In this document: piece after piece, positions 30,859 through 42,059 of the stretch | How the letters are laid out: the number at the start of each line of letters is the position of its first letter | Numbering within the stretch: the stretch's first letter is position 1 | From: Centroberyx gerrardi | Taxonomy: Eukaryota; Chordata; Actinopteri; Beryciformes; Berycidae | DNA: 64,000 nucleotides | Assembly: GCF_048128805.1 (NCBI RefSeq) | Contig: NC_136016.1 | Coordinates: 18,312,176 to 18,376,175, forward strand | Direction: 5' to 3' | Notes under the pieces: generated by a model | What the model saw: the letters and a program-made list of their open reading frames with translations, nothing else | Told to the model about the DNA's origin: nothing | The model's database searches: none | Translations under genes and position numbers: made by a program

Positions 30859-31450
30859 ACTGCAAAAGTAAATACACGAATACCCCACGGTTACTCACCT
30901 GTGACATAAAACCAATATTAGCTTTAATGTAGCACATTTTACATGTTGCCCCACCCGCAGCAGGATTCTGTCGTCCCGCAGGAGAAAACCTACAATCCGC
31001 GGACTGTTTCCAGGCCTAACTTTAACCATCTGCCCGGCGACATTTTCGTCAAACCTTTCGTTTGAAGTAGTTTAACGTTAACCTGGGATTATTATTACAG
31101 GGAGTTCATATACGTATGATATCTGGATTTGAATGCCATTATTAACACGCTATCCAACGTTGACGTTAATGCTAGTGGCAAAATGTTTTTTTCTTGGTTT
31201 GCACACATTGGCTAGCTAACGCGTTTAGCTAACTTCCAGTGCATTTAACTGTTATAGTATTCAGACAGTTAACAGAGAATAGCTACGTTAACTAGCAAGC
31301 TAACAGTTAGCTGGCTAACGTGTGAACCAGTTCAGTTAGCATTAACGTTAATAACAAACTGAAAAGCTAACTAGCATGTAGCTAGTTAATATTTGCTCAC
31401 AATAAAGCTAGCTATTGTTTTCATCTCCTCGCCCACCTTCGACAATGCAA
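30859..31450 (-). promoter_or_regulatory. KATNIP: KATNIP 5' region and likely promoter
   Basis: An acceptor (TTTACTTTTGCAG) at 30860 marks the start of the exon carrying the start codon, so a non-coding first exon should lie further up, probably in the CG-containing block near 30,950-31,030. From 31,060 to 31,440 the sequence is packed with TAACGTTA and GCTAGC palindromes. No TATA box seen. Confidence 0.5.
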
Positions 31451-31596
31451 GTCTTAATAACTGTTGGGAAAAATACTTACTGTCCGGATAATTCACTACT
31501 TTGTTATTATTAGCTTTGTAATTATGTCGCTAGGTGTCATCTCATGTGCCCTGTGTGTTGATAGTGTTGGTTGGTTACCAGGCTGGCCGTCCACCA

Positions 31597-31740
31597 ATGG
31601 AGAAAGCCGCCTCAGAGTCAGACACACCCCCGGTCCTGCTCTCTGGCCGCAGCTCCAAATGCCTACAAAGCCTCACAAAACCTCTTTTCACCTCAAAGCC
31701 AAAACTTTTCGACTTGTGCAGAGTAGACCAGGCAGAGTAG
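31597..31740 (+). other. Short unassigned ORF, 47 codons
   Basis: CCACCAATGG gives a strong start context. The frame opens MEKAASESDTPPVLLSG and ends KPKLFDLCRVDQAE before TAG. A TTACCAG acceptor-like sequence lies 15 bases upstream. It could be a small exon of a transcript divergent from KATNIP, but I do not recognise it. Confidence 0.25.
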
Positions 31741-31839
31741 AAGTGTGGTATGCAATATGAGCATAGCAAACCTGTGCACTTATGTCTTTAAGGTCTTTGA
31801 AGTAAAACCACACAGGAGATTTTCGTGGTCCACAGTCAA

Positions 31840-33416
31840 AAGTTCAACACTGTTTTTATTCATTATAAATCAATACATTTCATATAAAAAGGACAAAGGG
31901 GGTCTGAAATAAAACCACTGTAGATGTAAACCTCACAGATCTGGTTATGGGCACCCTCTTACCACCCTGGACCCAGTCAGGCTCTTGATGCGCCAGCATA
32001 TCTGGTGAACAATCATTCACTCATCCCAAAACACCCTAGGCTATATTTAAGATCATTCAACAGTTTTTGAAAGTTTTAAAACGGAAATAATGTGGCTGAC
32101 ATCAATCTCTCGGCAAAGCATTGCTAGTATAGCGACTTAGCAGGGCATTGGCTTTTGTGCATTTCATTACAACCATCACCAGCAGTCGACATATTTGTGA
32201 AGTGCGCACACTATATTACTGTATAGCAGTTTAAGGATGTGAAGACTTTCAAACTCTTGAAGGTAAACAATATAAAGCTCTGTGTAACGCCCAATGTAAC
32301 AGTTCTGAATGTAGCCCAGGTACAGGCATCTTCTGTCCAGAAATGACCAAGACCTAGCTTTAGTCTGTTTGGAGTTTACGGATTTCCAAATACTGGATAA
32401 ATGAGATTAATGGGGCAGTTGAGAAAAGCCAGCATCGTTGTGTTGTATACACCCTACCCACTTCTTGAATATCGGTGAACATCAAAAGGGTAGATGCTAA
32501 ATGGAGCACAGCCCTGGCTGTTGAAATAAGCTAAGCCACTAACTGCACTCCTCAGCATTAAGTATTTAGCACTCAATAAACACTCAATACAGAAGAGAGG
32601 GCGGGTCTGTTTTCAAAGAAATCAACTTGAAATTTTAATAGATATTTCAACTTTGATGAATCAAAGATACAAATGTAATTGTCATTTGTATCATCTCCAA
32701 AGATAAAATGCCCCTGTGACAGAAATTGAATATATTACTGTTTGCCATATACTTGCAGGCCAACAGTTGTCAAGGCAATAGAAGTGCAACCAATTCATCC
32801 TCACAGCACCGCAAGATAAAATCATCATAAAGCATCAAATTCTGAATTGATTAGTCCAATCAAGATGATTTCACTGACTCTGACCCTCAAGGTAATACTC
32901 ATGTTTTGATGGTCAGATGTTATTAGCAGACAGGTTGTCCCAATTTCCCTTCTTCTTTATGCAATATGAAAAGCAAGCCTATTTCCTTGTACAAAAAGTC
33001 ATATCACCAGTGTTACCAGGTCAAAATGAGCTGTCAAATGATGCTCATGGGAAAAGGTATGGCTTTCTGTTGCCTGTTTTTAAAGCAAGCCTTTACTTAA
33101 CTCTGCAGGGTTATGGTGGGTGGGTGAAGATTAAAATGGACCACATGTCCAATTACTAAAACACACATGGAAGGAGAAAAAAAAAACAAAGTAAAACAAT
33201 AACTTAAATAGAAGTGCTTAAAACATAACAGTTCTTAGAGCCCTTTCAATAACCAGAAAATAAGGTTGCAAAGCGGGAATCCCACCCCAACAGAATAGGA
33301 GAGAGAAATGAATAGCGGTAATGGTAATACTAATATTCATCAAATGATTCACAGATGTACAGTTCACTTATAGGTCATATCCTTCCCCTCCCTCCCAAGT
33401 ATTTCTCGTCTCCTGG
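31840..33416 (-). other. DCUN1D3: DCUN1D3 3'UTR
   Basis: Non-coding sequence after the stop; a minus-strand AATAAA at 31854-31859 is the likely polyadenylation signal, giving about 1.57 kb of UTR. Confidence 0.6.
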
Positions 33417-35248
33417 TCAGTGGCCCCCCCAGGTCTGTGAGCCGCGGCTGCCCTCTGTTTCAAGTCTGTCGGTGGTGGGAGAACCCTCAGTCTCAGTACA
33501 TCTCCCCTCTTCCTCCTTTGCCCTCAGTGCCTCCTCCTCTTTTTTCCTGCGTTCCATCTCCCATTCCACGAAGGTGTCGAAGAGGCTGGGCCAGGCCTCG
33601 TCCTCACTGTAGTTGCTCAGGTCAGGCCCAATAGCCTGGGTGAAGTTGAGGAACATGTTCCATGTGTCCCGCGAGATGCCCCGCACACCTGAGGGGTTCT
33701 CTCCCAGGAAGTCCAGCCAGCGCTCCAGGATGGCGGGCATGTCCTGGGTGAAAACCAGGCGCCACAGGGCGATGGCGATGTCGCGCTGCAGCGAGCGCTG
33801 GCCCTCGTCGGCGTCCAGGCCAAACTGGAAGGTGAAGCGGTACAGGTCCTTGAAGCTCTCCTCGCCCTGGGCATCCAGCAGCATGCAAGGGAAACGTGAG
33901 CAGATGCCCTCAAGGCTGTCTGCCTGGATGGCCCTGCAGCCCTCCACAAACTCCTTCCTGATGACACAAGGAAAACAGAATGATATTAACCATTTCACTC
34001 AAGAAAATGAGGCCCAGAAGTAAAGTCTGTACTTCTCAACAAAGCTATACGAGCAGCAGTGGACCTAACTAATAGCTAAAGTTGTCAAGAGCTACAATAA
34101 AACCACTTAAAGTCATCTAACACAAACAGCAGGCTGAGTAACTGCAAGAATACTACAAACACATCAACTGGACAAAGAAAGAAGCCCAGCCTAGCTCCTT
34201 GCAGTTTAATAAAGCAACAGAAAGGTGCCCTGGGATATAAGTTTCTGTCAATATAACTCTGACAAACAGTACTTTCACTTCAGCACGTCAGGCCCTGACC
34301 CAGGCAGATATGCTTTGGTATCTAACCCCTACAACAATGTAGGCTTTTCAAAATCAGATGTAATATAATAGCTTCAGTAAGCAACAGTTGACAATGAAAC
34401 ATGTTCCTAACCAGAGAATAGCTGTTGTCCAAAAAGCCTCTGGATAGAAAAGTGCTGAGTTAAAAATCAGAGAGGGGGAGCAGTGACAAGTGACCCAGCC
34501 AGCAGGCAGCCCTATTCATCTCAGACACTAACTGCCGAGTGGGAGTGCAGCGTCAGAGCCGGATCCATTTTCTGTGTGCCCCCTACCTGTCAGTGGGCAG
34601 TTGTGTGTAGAGTTGAGTTGCTGAAAACTGAGTGGTGAGGGTGGGGTGGATGGACTGCTGCACAGTGAAAGACTGCGGACTAGGAGGTCAGACAGTGCAG
34701 GGATAGGCAGTGGTTGCCATCTTATAAAGTGACCAGAGGTAAGGGAACAAGCTAGTCATCCTAATAATACCTCCCCAATTACACACCCCAACCCCATCTT
34801 ACCTTGTAAACTTGCACATGGTGGCTGCCTGAAACTTCCAGGCAAGAACAAGCACTCGAAACTCTGCAGGGTCCACACACAGGTCGTTGCAAAACCTCTC
34901 CATGCCCTCCTCCAAGATGGCATCTTCCTGCTCATCCTTGTAGCAGCAGAACAGCTCTTCGATGCGCAGCAGCGATAGCCCATCTCCATCCACCAGACAC
35001 TCTTCCTTGCGCGGGTCTCCCATCACTGTGGGGATGACAGGCGTCTCCACCGTAACCACGTCCTTGGTGCCATTAGACAGCTCACTGGGGGCTTTGCTAC
35101 ACGGGGCACTGGGCTCTTCCTTGTGCCCTCCCCCACCGCCTGCACTACCACCTTTCTTGTGGTGGGACTTGGAGCCACTCTCCTTGTCTCCACTCTTGCT
35201 GCCGAGTGAGGACGTTGGATTCTTACACTTGGTGACACACTGGCCCAT
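33417..35248 (-). CDS. DCUN1D3: DCN1-like protein 3 (DCUN1D3)
   Basis: Co-factor of cullin neddylation: its potentiating (PONY/DCUN1) domain binds cullin WHB domains and acetylated UBE2M/UBE2F; the myristoylated paralogue acts at membranes. Two coding exons, 35248-34803 and 33957-33417, 328 residues against about 304 in human. N-terminus MGQCVTKCKNP is a classic N-myristoylation (Gly2) plus cysteine palmitoylation signal, followed by a disordered Ser/Gly/Lys stretch. The DCUN1 domain covers about residues 85-285, with KDLYRFTFQFGLD, QRSLQRDIAIALWRLVF, NPSGVRGISRDTWNMFLNF and EDEAWPSLFDTFVEWEMERR. The extra length lies in the N-terminal linker and in an acidic C-terminal tail ending SQTWGGH. 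Convergent context: KATNIP lies downstream on the same strand. Confidence 0.97.
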
Positions 35249-35359
35249 GTCTCTCTCCCTGGTCCCTCTTCTGTCTTTCCTCCCCTCCTTCAGGCCCCGT
35301 CCGAACCACCTAGACGCCTCTGCTCTGGCCTGGTGAGACGTCTCAACATGCCCTCAGGC

Positions 35360-37360
35360 CCTGAGGTAAAGGAGAATTTAAAATAAATAGTTCAAGGTCA
35401 TAGAGTGTAGCTCTCTGCAATGTTGATTCAGTCTTGCTCAAGATCAAAAAAGGTCAAGATCCATGTTTCTATGGCTGTTAGTAGAACAAAATCAAATGCT
35501 GATTGCTAGAGTAGTGAATGATGAAGGATCAGTTAGGCAGCTGTGAAGCTCTGCCACCACCCTAAAGCCTAGAGGTGAGGATGAGAGAAAGTAAGGTCTA
35601 CATGCACAGAATGTATACACAGAATGCTTACACAGTGTGGGTTACCATAGAAACCCTGACAAAAAAATACAAAAAAAAGACAACATGCTGGTAACCACAG
35701 AAACCTTCAGAGCTAGAAACGGTTTGTGTTACACAGAGCCACTAATAGAAAGAGTTTTTGACATGGTTCTTCAATAGGGGCCATATTGCTGCTCTCTCTT
35801 TTTTTTTAGATCCAACGGATACAGGCAGCAGATATGCAACGGTGCTTCCCATATCACTATCACCACCATGATGAGATGCCAAACATTAAAAAATTATAAT
35901 CACAAGCTGCTTAATAGCAACCATGGAACAAGACTGGAGCTACAATAGCTGCCAATGAAAATTGCAATGCCCAAACCCTTTTACATCAATGGCTCCGATG
36001 TTACATCTACACAAGAAACCTTTGAGTTGCTCTAGAGTTTGAGAATTAATACAGTAGCAAGTTAGTAGTAAAGTAGCAAGTTACTCACAGACAATTCCTC
36101 AGATGACAGTGGCCATTCTAGATGAAAGTGTCGTCCTATTCTGCTCCATTGTTGTGACCTTGACATCCGCAATGCTGAAAGACACATTATCTTGTCATCA
36201 TAAGCAGAATGTGATAGCCTGTCTTTCCCAATCCTGCAGGACTATTTTTGTCAACACGCCATGAATTTGTAATTTGAGATCAACAAAGCAGCTTTGTTTA
36301 ACCCAAGATTATTCAGTTAATTATTAATATCTAAAACGTAGACCACTTATATAGTATTTAATTTAAAAATATATATATTGTATACAGTGGACTTTACATC
36401 TCTGGGACTGGGGTTGGTATTCACAGGGTGTCCAGATTATAAGGAATATATTAAGGAACCTCTCTCACAAAGCTAGCTCAATGACTCAAACAACTCATGA
36501 TCACCCTTAGTCGTTGTAAAATCCATGATTTCACTTCTTTAACCACATAATGGTTTAACTTCCTCGACTTTGTACTGTTGTGTTCCTTTATCTTGGTAAG
36601 TCAAGATTCTTAGTGGTTTAGATCAGTACAAATAAAATATATCAAAAATCCAGAATATACAGTTTCTACAGCTCATTACACAGAGCATGTAAAGGCAAAA
36701 CCGTCTCTCTGGTACATCCAGGCTAAATCTAATGAAAGCTTGCAGGCCTAGTTATTTAATATAATTCTTTATTATCTAGCTTAGCTAGCTAGCATGCTAG
36801 GTTAGTCAGACATTGATATCGATAGCTGCTATCTACCAACATAGTTTACAGCTAAGGTTACTCCTGCAAAGTCACAGAGTAACGTTATACAAATTGAGAT
36901 AAAATACTAACGTCTTGAAATATGTAGCAGTGGCGATAATGCATAGTTTACAAGTTGGACAGGTAACGTTAGCTAGCTAACATTATTTAGCCAAGTTAGG
37001 TTAGTTGGCATTGGCAAGTGGCGAGCACAAACAGGATCAAGTTAGAGAGCTTTTAAATACACTCACGCCAATCCAAAATGTCATGTTAACGGTAATTTCT
37101 TGACTGACTATACTTAGTATTTTTCTTTTTACTATTCGCCAATTCAGATGCTACTCTCTATGAAGCTGTTGTTGACTCGCAAAGGAGACATCACCGCCAC
37201 CGGGCCATTTGCATCAAAACTGCCTGGCCCTGGCGTCGTCGCCATAGCTAGCTAGCTAGCATCAGCTTGGTTAGCAAGCATAACGAAAAGTTAGCAATCA
37301 GCTATGTCTTTCGATCAAGCCAACAAGAAAATAGAAAATATCCACGTAAGGAAACTTACC
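35360..37360 (-). other. DCUN1D3: DCUN1D3 5' region with probable non-coding exons
   Basis: An acceptor (CCTTTACCTCAG) near 35,361 starts the coding exon's 5'UTR. A 5'UTR exon fits 36,087-36,174 (acceptor GTCTTTCAG, donor GTGAGT). A strong donor GTAAGTTTCC at 37359 ends a probable first exon. Intervening sequence holds no protein-coding signal. Confidence 0.5.
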
Positions 37361-38254
37361 CTTTTAAAAACATCTATTACATGGAATCGGATGTACATCA
37401 CTACAGGAATGCCAATCCAAATAAGTAGTTAATAAGTTAGCCAAGCTAGCGTTAAAGACCAGCAAAGAACTGAGGCAAACTCGTCGCGTTAACTCAGATT
37501 GCTAGCTAACTAGCTAGCAGCTGGCAAGAAACTTCCACATCAATGTCGAGTTTTGCTTCGCTTTTAGAAAAAAGACAAAGCTTGCTATCAACCCTTGTAC
37601 ACTTTTGAATCCACTTGGAATTTTGTCCGCTCATTGAAGTGAGTTAAAAGATCATCTCGGACTAAAAGCAGCCAGTTTCTTTGTGCTTCCCCTTTAGTCA
37701 TTGAGTGTAGTGTAGCTACATTATGGGAATTTTCACTGCATCACTTCCTCCCTGCAAAACAAGCATCCATCTAGCAAACACACAGCTGATCTTCATCGCA
37801 GGGATGGGAGCGATAAGATTAATTATTTATTTTAAGGAAACAATTTGTTCATAATTACTATTTTATATTCAGATGTATAAGTCTATATGGAACCATTTAG
37901 TAAATGACATATTTTAGCTTTGGTATTTTTATATAGGGCAATTTGAAAGAATAATATATAGCTATACCTCTATATGGAGGTGTTAACCACCTTTGATCAT
38001 TGATCTGAGATATAGTGGGTCTTCAGGCAGGGGACTGTAAAAATGGAGAAATATAGCAAGTGGGAAACAAGTTACACACTTCCCGCTGTAAAAATGTTCG
38101 ACGGAAAGTAGAGGCATTCATTTAGTTTATTTTTTTTCGTCGTCTCGTCTTTGCAACCTTCCCGTTTAGCAGACAGTTTCGATAAACGTCATCACTAAGC
38201 GACAATGTGATGCTGGCCAAGCTAGCTAACTATCCATCCCTTCAGACGGAGCCG
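37361..38254. promoter_or_regulatory. Divergent DCUN1D3 / LYRM1 promoter region
   Basis: The first DCUN1D3 exon (minus) ends at 37360 and a probable non-coding LYRM1 exon (plus) ends at 38254 with GAGCCG then GTAGGT. The transcription starts must therefore lie within about 0.9 kb of each other, head to head. TATA-like and GCTAGC-rich sequence is present; no start site can be fixed. Confidence 0.5.
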
Positions 38255-38679
38255 GTAGGTCAAGTTTTGTAATGTTTAAAAACTGTGTAGTCTAGTGTGT
38301 GACAACAGAAATGCTGGTTGTTAAGATGAATCGCACTTACTTTCTAATTTTACCTTCGTTCGTCAACAGCAGATACCTAGTTTGAGGAGTAAGTGCTAAC
38401 GATAACGTTAACTAACAATACAAGTGACGCACAGGTATTACCCAATGGCTTGTGTTTGGTAATACAAAATCGATATATTTACATCTACATTGATACTTAG
38501 GAATAAAGCAACGACACTATTCTCAATACATCCTTCAGCTCAACACACAGCAGACTCATGATACCTTTCAGTCATGAACTGTAAGGTTATGTATGCAAAA
38601 CAGAGACGTGTTTATGTTTTTAGTGCCATCTAATGGCGAGTAATGGAAACACTAGAAAGCTTTTTATACAAGTAATAAA

Positions 38680-38840
38680 CACTGTACGTAATACCCCAGC
38701 CAAAAACATACTGTACAGGGTTTATACCAGTAATAGACACTGTACAGTATGTAAAACCCCAGCCAAAAACATACTGTACAGGGTTTATACCAGTAATAGA
38801 CACTGTACAGTATGTAAAACCCCTGCCAAAAACGTAAATA
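38680..38840. repeat. 63-bp minisatellite, about 2.5 copies
   Basis: Copies start at CACTGTAC at 38680, 38738 and 38801; the first is 5 bases short. Each unit holds CATACTGTACAG and its inverse CTGTACAGTATG, so each can fold back. Confidence 0.9.
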
Positions 38841-38856
38841 AACAAGGTGTGACCAA

Positions 38857-39370
38857 GGCAACTTTGCACCAGTCAGTCTCAAGTCTTGAGGCACAAGTCT
38901 CAGGTCAAATTTCAAGTCTAATGTAGAACACCAAGTCAAGTCAGAACAGATGAAGAATCCAGTATCAATGTAATATCTTAAAGACAACAAAATGTCTTGG
39001 ACCTTTTCAATGCAATATGGTTTTAATATTATAAAAACCTGGTAAGAGCATGATGAGTGTGATTTCTATAATCAGTTTCAACTTCAATAAATTCAATCAT
39101 TCCATACAAATTCAGAAAACAGAATTTAAATTCAGTCGTCTGGTGGAACAAATCTCATCACTTTCAATCTAAGTCATTTACACAAACACAAGATCTTTTG
39201 TCAAGACTTTAGAAACCTTTTGAAGTCATCAAAGTACAAGTCAAAGTCAAGTCCCAAGTCACCAGAACCCAAGTCAAGTCTCAAGTCTTCTCTTCATGCA
39301 TCAAGTCAAATCTCAAGCAATTAAAATTGACTCTAGTCTCACTTGAGTCCAAGTCATGTGACTCGAATCC
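38857..39370. repeat. AAGTC-rich degenerate repeat
   Basis: CAAGTC, TCAAGTCTCAAGTC and variants recur across about 500 bases in the LYRM1 5' intron. Low-complexity interspersed repeat of a kind frequent in fish. Confidence 0.6.
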
Positions 39371-39478
39371 CCACCTCTGCTTTGAGTTTTTCCTGTCTTC
39401 AAAAGCTGCATGAATTATAGACAGCTTCATTTGTTTCACTGTGCAGGTACACGCTGATTTCTCAGATTAGGAGCCCTG

Positions 39479-40969
39479 ATGACGGCTTCCACTCGTCAGA
39501 CGGTGTTGTCGCTGTACAAGCGGGTGTTTCGCATCGCCCGAACCTGGCAGGCACAGACTGCTGTCACCAGCGACACAGAGACTGAGAGAAAGTACATTGT
39601 TCAGGAAGCCCGCAGTCTATTCAGACAGAACCAACAGGTGATGAAATGTTTTCTGCTCTCAGAAGTGAAAGTGCAGTGGATTTATGGCAGCTAATTTGAC
39701 TAATCGTCTTCTTTGTTGCTTCTCTAAAGCTGACAGATCAAGAATCAATAAAGAAGTGCATCGAAGAATGTGAAGCAAGGATAGAAATAGGTAAGAGTGG
39801 AAAGATGCCACAAGATTTCTTACCTATTGACCCATGACTCAACAAAGGTCCTTCCCATCCATGTGGTTTTGAACAACAGAATATATGGGATGTGAAGTGA
39901 ATGTAATCTTGGATCTAATTCCCTCAACAAAAAAGAATTTAAAAAAACCCTGTGAGGCAGAAAAAGAGCAGCGAAAGAAGCAGAAACACTAGTATGAGCA
40001 GGGTTTATAATGTGATCAGTGTGTGCGAAATAGAAACCTAGGGTTGTGCTTATTGGCAGAAGTTACATCAGAAAAATATTTGGCTCTTGCATCCATGATT
40101 ATTTATTTGTTTGTTTGTCTATTTATTTATTTAGATTGTAAGAGGTTAGTAAGTCCTTAAACTGTAGGCAATGGACATGTAGTTTAGTGTTTTTCCCTCC
40201 TACATTCAGCTCTTGTACATTCCCTTTTTAGATCATGGGTGCTGCCATTTAACCATGGGGATGTTATAACAGAAGGTAGCTTTGAAAGGGGTAAAGAATC
40301 TAAGACAGGAGAGCGTAAGTGGTTAAAGCACCTCCAAAAATCATCTGTACACTGGGGGAAGCACGTGGTTAATGTCTAGGCTAGAAGGTTTTTGCACTTT
40401 TTAAGAGTTATATTTGGTGAAGGGCCGTGGCTAGAAGACTGGAGGAGGCGAATGTCAGTGGTAGGCTCTGAACCCTAGCTCAAATATTGATTTCATCAGA
40501 ATTATCCCCAATTAGGATATCACACAGATTTAAAAGGAAAAAAATCAGATTACACAGATGTTAATGTTCTTAGGATATTACTAGAGACCAGTTTTGAAAT
40601 TTATGTTCGGACATATTTATGCTGAAATTCCCATTCCCATGTTGATTTAGTTATTTCCTGACTTCATATGATCTTGAAGATGCCCACTAACTCATACTGT
40701 TATTTTCCTTTAACTTGACAGGTCTACACTACAGGAACCCATATCCAAGGGCGGTAAGTGCTAATCACGCATCAGATTATCTTTTTCTGTGTCTGTGTAG
40801 GTTACATTGTTGTTGAGAGGTTTAATTCAATATTTTTCTGTCCATGTTCCTGCAGAGCTACCTGCCTCCGATGGGACTGGCAACGCAGAAAGGCAGGAAG
40901 CTGCGAGCACAGCAGCGCCTCAGGAAGCAGGCCAAGCCAATTTACTTACAGTCACATGACGAGACCTGA
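39479..40969 (+). CDS. LYRM1: LYR motif-containing protein 1 (LYRM1)
   Basis: Small mitochondrial LYR-superfamily protein (Complex1_LYR fold, likely partner of acyl carrier protein). Four coding exons: 39479-39637, 39730-39790, 40722-40753, 40856-40969, 121 residues against 122 in human. The start ATG lies 33 bases after an acceptor at 39446. Blocks match LYRM1: [50 protein letters not shown] and C-terminal LQSHDET. The N-terminal signature reads LYKRVFR, with Lys where the family has Arg, while the downstream Phe is kept. Order DCUN1D3-LYRM1-DNAH3 agrees with human 16p12. Confidence 0.96.
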
Positions 40970-41755
40970 TGCTCCAGCTACTCCATCCTTGCCAAGAGTT
41001 CATGTTACCAAGGACAGGAAACTGGAGTGCAGGCACAGGCTGATCTCAAGGGTTGGGTTTTCATTACCACTCATTCAAAGATGCAAGAAAATCCGTCGTT
41101 CAGGAAAAAGCCATTTATTTTCATTGTTCGGGCACATTGTAAAGATTTTTTACTGTAAACGCAGGTCTTAACTATAGTTGAAGGCTTCCAGCTACTGATT
41201 CACAGGAACGCTGTCAGTGTTGTGTATCTTGTAATATAATATGCCATCAAGTTGTATTATATTTTGAATTTATTTATTATTTCATGTGAAGAATTGTTGT
41301 ACTACTTGTGCATAAGAAATAGAACCATATAGAAAAACAGATTTGGTGTGTAAAGTGCGTCAAAATGCAAATACACATTCTGACATGTTTTCACTGTTTT
41401 GTGCCACCTATGACTTGTTCATTAGCAAGTAATTAAACTGCCAAGAAACATGGTTTATACTGTAATATGAAGTTGCTCTTATACCTGAGTAATAAGGATG
41501 TGACCTGACATGAAGAGTTTTAATATACTGTACAGTATGTGGTTCCACAATAAGAGGATTTAATCCCCTGTAATAACTTTTCTTACCATCATAGGGTAAC
41601 CTCATTGTATATCTGCACCACTCAAAGCAAAATGCCTCAAAAATAATTGAATAATCTAAGTCTGATCAATCAATCAATGTTTCTTCTCTCATCTCTGCCC
41701 ATAGGGGACAGTAGCAAATGTTCATCTATACAAAATAAAATGTCCTAGCTCATAA
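40970..41755 (+). other. LYRM1: LYRM1 3'UTR
   Basis: AATAAA at 41734-41739 is the first good polyadenylation signal. No coding sequence in between. Confidence 0.5.
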
Positions 41756-42059
41756 TAACTTAATTTGAATGTTGAAATTCAGTAGTATTCCCCTTTAAGA
41801 ATTGCCCGTGAAAGAAAAACATCATACTGTAGTCGTAGCCAAGTCATAACAAGGTTACAGTTTAGAAGGTAAGCATTCATTATGATTCTCAAGAAAGTAA
41901 AAACAGAGATAACTATTTTTCCAGGACTGATGCAACGTTGCAAATACGGGGAATGTTACAGCCAGCCTCTATAGTTTGAGCATCAGTGTAAATATCTTGG
42001 ACCAATCAGTCAGTCAGGCTGATGTATGCCTGTGTATTTCTTGCCTATAAACTTATTTT

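Noticed and set aside
38680-38840. CRISPR-like direct repeats
   Set aside because: Units are contiguous without unique spacers and the DNA is eukaryotic; it is a minisatellite.
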